NCBI GenBank assembly: GCA_023387735.1
Contig: JAEWHP010000007.1
Location: forward strand, 1 to 64,000
DNA length: 64,000 bases
Direction: 5' to 3'
DNA from: Pseudomonadota bacterium
GTDB lineage: Bacteria; Pseudomonadota; Alphaproteobacteria; Rhizobiales; Xanthobacteraceae
Notes under the pieces: generated by a model
What the model was told of the DNA's origin: nothing
Databases searched by the model: none
What the model saw: only the letters and a program-made list of their open reading frames with translations
Program-made: the position numbers and the translations under genes
Shown here: in pieces, positions 61,234-64,000 of the stretch
How the letters are laid out: every line of letters begins with the position of its first letter
How positions within the stretch are numbered: position 1 is the stretch's first letter

Positions 61234-61699
61234 TGCAGTCGTTCGACCTGGCTTGCGACTTGGCTCGTCGCTGGAACGTTTCCGATGCTCGCAGCGTTGC
61301 CGAGAAGCTCAGCCGGAGAGGGGAGGCAAGACATATCCGCAAGCTCCGCTTCTCTAAACTAATATTTTTAGAATCTAAGGTTTGAGTCTAAGTGACCGTG
61401 ATTATGACTCACACAAAACGATCCTGCATGTTTGCGGGACTTGTTCACAATCCTCCCCATTTTTGGCCGAACGCTGCGCTGTCCCGATAACGCCACGCGC
61501 ATCAATCGCTTGCGCCGTCTCATGATCAGCTTATGAAGAGACAAATCCACACCTTCCCACTATCATGATGTCGGGCCGGCGGATTTGTCCTCGCGGGAGG
61601 CCCTGTGAAGAAAGTCCGGGTTATCCCTGAGGGGGCGACCCTGGACCTGAAATCTTGGTTAAGCTCCACAGGGATTCACAAGGATACACAGGGGTATTG
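61234..61699. other. Putative chromosomal replication origin (oriC)
   Basis: A 466-nt noncoding gap between hemJ and the DUF299 gene, the position of oriC in Caulobacter and Sinorhizobium maps. It holds an AT-rich stretch (61352-61415). DnaA-box-like sequences are TTGTTCACA (61441-61449), AAATCCACA (61543-61551), TTCTTCACA on the minus strand (61604-61612), TTATCCCTG (61621-61629), and AGCTCCACA, GGATTCACA and GGATACACA (61662-61690), spaced 10 nt apart. Four GANTC methylation sites occur. No perfect TTATCCACA box is seen. parABS lies 4-8 kb away, as expected of an origin region. Confidence 0.72.
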
Positions 61700-62539
61700 G
61701 TGCCCACGACCGGCAACTATTTTCATCTTCATCTGGTGTCCGACTCGACCGGCGAGACGCTGATCACGGTGGCACGCGCGGTCGCTGCGCAATACGCCAA
61801 TGTGACGGCGGTCGAACACGTCTATCCGCTGGTGCGCAGTCAGAAGCAGCTCGATCGCGTGCTCGCCGAGATCGAGGAGGCACCGGGCATCGTTCTCTTT
61901 ACGCTGCTGGAAAAAGACCTGGTCGGCCGGCTGGAGAACAAGTGCAGGGAAATCAATATCCCGAGCCTGTCGATCATCGGCCCGGTGATGCAATTGTTCG
62001 AGGCCTATCTCGGCGCGGCCACGACGGGACGCGTCGGCGCGCAGCACGTCCTTAACGCGGAGTACTTCAAGCGCATCGACGCGCTGAACTACACCATGAT
62101 GCATGATGACGGCCAGCACGTCGAAGGCCTCGAAGATGCGGACGTGGTTCTGGTTGGCGTCTCCCGCACATCGAAGACACCGACCTCGATCTATCTCGCC
62201 AACCGCGGCGTCCGCACCGCGAACGTGCCGCTGGTGCCGGGCATTCCGCTGCCGCATCAGTTGGAGACTTTGAAGAAGCCGCTGGTCGTCAGCCTGCATG
62301 CGACGCCGGAGCGGTTGATCCAGGTGCGCCAGAACCGTTTGCTGAGCATGGGCTCCGATACCGGCAATGATGACTACATTGATCGCCAGGCGGTGGCGGA
62401 TGAAGTGGCCCATGCGCGCCGTTTGAGCGCCAAATTCAGCTGGGCGCAGCTCGACGTGACGCGTCGTTCGATCGAGGAAACTGCGGCTGCGGTGCTGAAA
62501 CTGTTCTCCGACCGCCAGCGCCAGCGGCTTCCCGAATGA
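61700..62539 (+). CDS. ppsR: Pyruvate, water dikinase regulatory protein-like (DUF299, PPSR)
   Basis: A 279-residue kinase/phosphorylase-type regulator of the DUF299 family. Signatures are FHLHLVSDSTGETL, the P-loop-like VLVGVSRTSKTPTSIYLANRG, and VPLVPGIPLPHQLETLKKPLVVSLH. In E. coli PpsR switches PEP synthetase by phosphorylation; some relatives act on pyruvate phosphate dikinase, so the exact target is open. GTG 61700 has AGGGG 5 nt upstream; an upstream TTG would run through the DnaA-box array. It starts the ppsR-maf-coaE-dnaQ cluster reading away from the origin. Confidence 0.9.
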   Translation: MPTTGNYFHLHLVSDSTGETLITVARAVAAQYANVTAVEHVYPLVRSQKQLDRVLAEIEEAPGIVLFTLLEKDLVGRLENKCREINIPSLSIIGPVMQLFEAYLGAATTGRVGAQHVLNAEYFKRIDALNYTMMHDDGQHVEGLEDADVVLVGVSRTSKTPTSIYLANRGVRTANVPLVPGIPLPHQLETLKKPLVVSLHATPERLIQVRQNRLLSMGSDTGNDDYIDRQAVADEVAHARRLSAKFSWAQLDVTRRSIEETAAAVLKLFSDRQRQRLPE

Positions 62540-62549
62540 TGTATTCGCG

Positions 62550-63158
62550 ATGACCATCTGGCGTGGAAAGCATCCGCTGATTTTGGCCTCGAAGAGCCGC
62601 GCTCGGCAAACGCTGCTCGCCAATGCAGCGATTCCGTTCGATGCGATGCCTGCCGATGTCGATGAACGCGCGCTGCAAAAAAACTCCGGCCTTTCGTCGC
62701 CGGGCGAGATCGCAGGTCTGCTGGCGCGCGAGAAGGCGTTGTTCGTGTCGTCGAACAATCCCGGACGTCACGTCGTCGGTGCCGATCAGACCCTGGCGCT
62801 CGGAACAAGAATGTTCAGCAAGCCGGCGGGGCGTGCGCAGGCTGCGGATCAGTTGCGGCTGCTTGCCGGCGGCACGCATGAACTGCACTCCGCAATTGCG
62901 GTTGCCCGCGACGGCAAGGTTTTGTTTGCCGAGGTCAGCGTCGCCCGAATGACGGTGCGGCGTTTGAACGAAAGCGAGATCGAGGCCTATCTGGATGAGG
63001 CAGGGGAGGCGGTCACGACCAGCGTCGGCGCCTATCAGCTCGAAGGGCTCGGGGTGCATCTGTTCGAGCGCATCGAGGGCGACCATTTCACCATTCTCGG
63101 CCTGCCGCTGTTGCCGCTGCTTGCATTCCTGCGCGAGCAGGGGCTACTCGGTGTCTGA
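62550..63158 (+). CDS. maf: Maf-family nucleotide pyrophosphatase
   Basis: A 202-residue protein of the Maf/HAM1 fold. It opens HPLILASKSRARQTLLANAAIPFD, has the conserved VVGADQTLAL catalytic region, and ends with GAYQLEGLGVHLFERIEGDHFTILGLPLLPLL. Maf proteins hydrolyse modified or canonical nucleoside triphosphates to monophosphates, protecting the nucleotide pool, and are linked to septum formation in some bacteria. It starts 10 nt after the ppsR stop codon, so translational coupling is likely. Confidence 0.92.
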   Translation: MTIWRGKHPLILASKSRARQTLLANAAIPFDAMPADVDERALQKNSGLSSPGEIAGLLAREKALFVSSNNPGRHVVGADQTLALGTRMFSKPAGRAQAADQLRLLAGGTHELHSAIAVARDGKVLFAEVSVARMTVRRLNESEIEAYLDEAGEAVTTSVGAYQLEGLGVHLFERIEGDHFTILGLPLLPLLAFLREQGLLGV

Positions 63159-63188
63159 AACGATGCGCAGAAAAATGCTGATTCCAAA

Positions 63189-63788
63189 ATGCTAGTTCTT
63201 GGTCTCACCGGCTCGATCGGCATGGGCAAGTCCACGACGGGGAAACTGTTCGTGGAGGCCGGCGTGCCGCTCTATGACGCCGACGCGGAAGTCCACAAGC
63301 TCTACGAGGGCGCGGCGGCCCCGGCAATCGAGGCGGCCTTTCCCGGTACCACGTCGAATGGAAAGGTGGATCGGCAAAAGCTCAGCGAGCGCGTGGTGCA
63401 CGATCCCGCGGCGATGAAGCTGCTTGAGCAGATCGTCCATCCCATGCTCGGCGCCGGCCGGCAAAAATTCTTCGAGGAGGCCGAACGCGCCGGCACCCCC
63501 GTCGTCGTGGTCGACGTTCCCTTGCTGTATGAAACCGGCGGCGAAAAGCGGGTGGACGCGGTGGTGGTGGTGACGACGTCGCCGGAACTGCAGCGGGAGC
63601 GCGTGCTGGCGCGCGGCACGATGGATGCCGCAAAACTCGATTCCATCATTGCGCGGCAGACACCGGACGCTGAAAAGCGCAAGCGGGCCGATTTCGTCGT
63701 GGATACCTCGCACGGGCTCGACCCGGTGCGTGCGCAAATCAAGGATATTCTGGCCGAGGTCGTTAAGATGCCGCAGCGGCGGACCTGA
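63189..63788 (+). CDS. coaE: Dephospho-CoA kinase
   Basis: A 199-residue P-loop kinase with Walker A GLTGSIGMGKSTTGKLF, the LYDADAEVH substrate-binding aspartates, and VVVDVPLLYETGGEKRVDAVVVV, the CoaE signature. It adds the 3' phosphate that completes coenzyme A. It starts 30 nt after maf. In many relatives aroE lies between maf and coaE, and it is missing here. Confidence 0.95.
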   Translation: MLVLGLTGSIGMGKSTTGKLFVEAGVPLYDADAEVHKLYEGAAAPAIEAAFPGTTSNGKVDRQKLSERVVHDPAAMKLLEQIVHPMLGAGRQKFFEEAERAGTPVVVVDVPLLYETGGEKRVDAVVVVTTSPELQRERVLARGTMDAAKLDSIIARQTPDAEKRKRADFVVDTSHGLDPVRAQIKDILAEVVKMPQRRT

Positions 63789-63818
63789 TTCGCCGAGCTT
63801 CCGGATCATCTGACGTTC

Positions 63819-64000
63819 ATGCGCGAAATCGTTCTCGATACCGAAACCACCGGCCTCGATCCGCTGCGCGGCGACCGGCTCGTCGAAATCGGCTGCATCG
63901 AGATCTTCAACCGCATGCCGACCGGGCAGACCTTTCACCGCTACATCAACCCCGAGCGCGACATGCCGGCGGAAGCGTTTGCGGTGCATGGGCTGTCCAG
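63819..64000 (+). CDS. dnaQ: DNA polymerase III epsilon subunit, N-terminal fragment
   Basis: Only the first 60 codons lie in the window. They begin MREIVLDTETTGLDP, the ExoI motif of the DEDD 3'-5' proofreading exonucleases, with LVEIGCIEIFN and FAVHGLS near the end. This is the replicase proofreading subunit. It starts 30 nt after coaE, completing the ppsR-maf-coaE-dnaQ order seen around alphaproteobacterial origins. Confidence 0.92.
   Translation, partial: MREIVLDTETTGLDPLRGDRLVEIGCIEIFNRMPTGQTFHRYINPERDMPAEAFAVHGLS

Noticed and set aside
61583..61640. GAAAGTCCGGG-like stretch recalling RNase P RNA
   Set aside because: Only a short motif matches; none of the other conserved segments or the expected length is present.

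Overview
This is a 64 kb stretch of high-GC chromosome from an alphaproteobacterium of the Bradyrhizobium/Nitrobacteraceae type. That assignment is inferred from gene content and order, from protein sequence character, and from several families of dispersed palindromic repeats typical of Bradyrhizobium-like intergenic regions. No phage, insertion sequence, CRISPR array or rRNA operon was recognised. Most genes are housekeeping genes, packed closely, with many convergent pairs only 3-15 nt apart.

Region 1 (1-20.7 kb) holds the 3' end of acs, an L,D-transpeptidase, a nuclease-like protein, an SDHAF4-type assembly factor, rsmB, a heparinase II/III-like protein, purH, an MFS transporter, a gamma-glutamyltransferase, a serine hydrolase, a glutathione transferase and a DUF2239 gene (with a paired palindromic operator between these last two), a DsbA-fold isomerase, a ketopantoate reductase-like protein, a PQQ-type sugar dehydrogenase with a dihaem cytochrome c, and a large membrane-bound DUF2235 protein.

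Region 2 (20.7-36.6 kb) holds tRNA-Gly(GCC), a CnoX-like thioredoxin with a LON-domain protein, a winged-helix/TPR regulator, an NAD(P)-binding protein, a methyl-accepting chemotaxis protein divergent from an AraC regulator, a Trm112-like protein, a UbiH-type hydroxylase, tesB, a GYF-domain membrane protein, and two consecutive glnK-amtB pairs for ammonium sensing and uptake. A sigma-54-like promoter precedes the second pair.

Region 3 (36.7-48.5 kb) holds a GFA-family protein, a DapC-like aminotransferase and ftsK (preceded by a perfect CtrA-type box), a LolA-like protein, xthA, a cyclic-nucleotide-binding protein, a CenR-like response regulator divergent from a second L,D-transpeptidase, a hydratase-family enzyme, a YggS-family PLP protein and a membrane diguanylate cyclase.

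Region 4 (48.5-64 kb) is the conserved alphaproteobacterial origin neighbourhood: leuS-lptE-holA running toward parB-parA-rsmG-mnmG-mnmE-rho-hemJ, then a noncoding gap, then ppsR (DUF299)-maf-coaE-dnaQ running away. Three parS-type sites flank mnmG. The gap between hemJ and ppsR contains DnaA-box-like motifs and GANTC sites and is the best candidate for the chromosome origin. hemE and aroE, which often sit in this neighbourhood, are not present.

Genes cluster by role: ParABS segregation and FtsK for chromosome handling, lptE, lolA and the two L,D-transpeptidases for the envelope, GlnK/AmtB for nitrogen, and leuS, rsmB, rsmG, mnmE and mnmG for translation. Motifs were read by eye; no similarity search, structure prediction or expression evidence was available.
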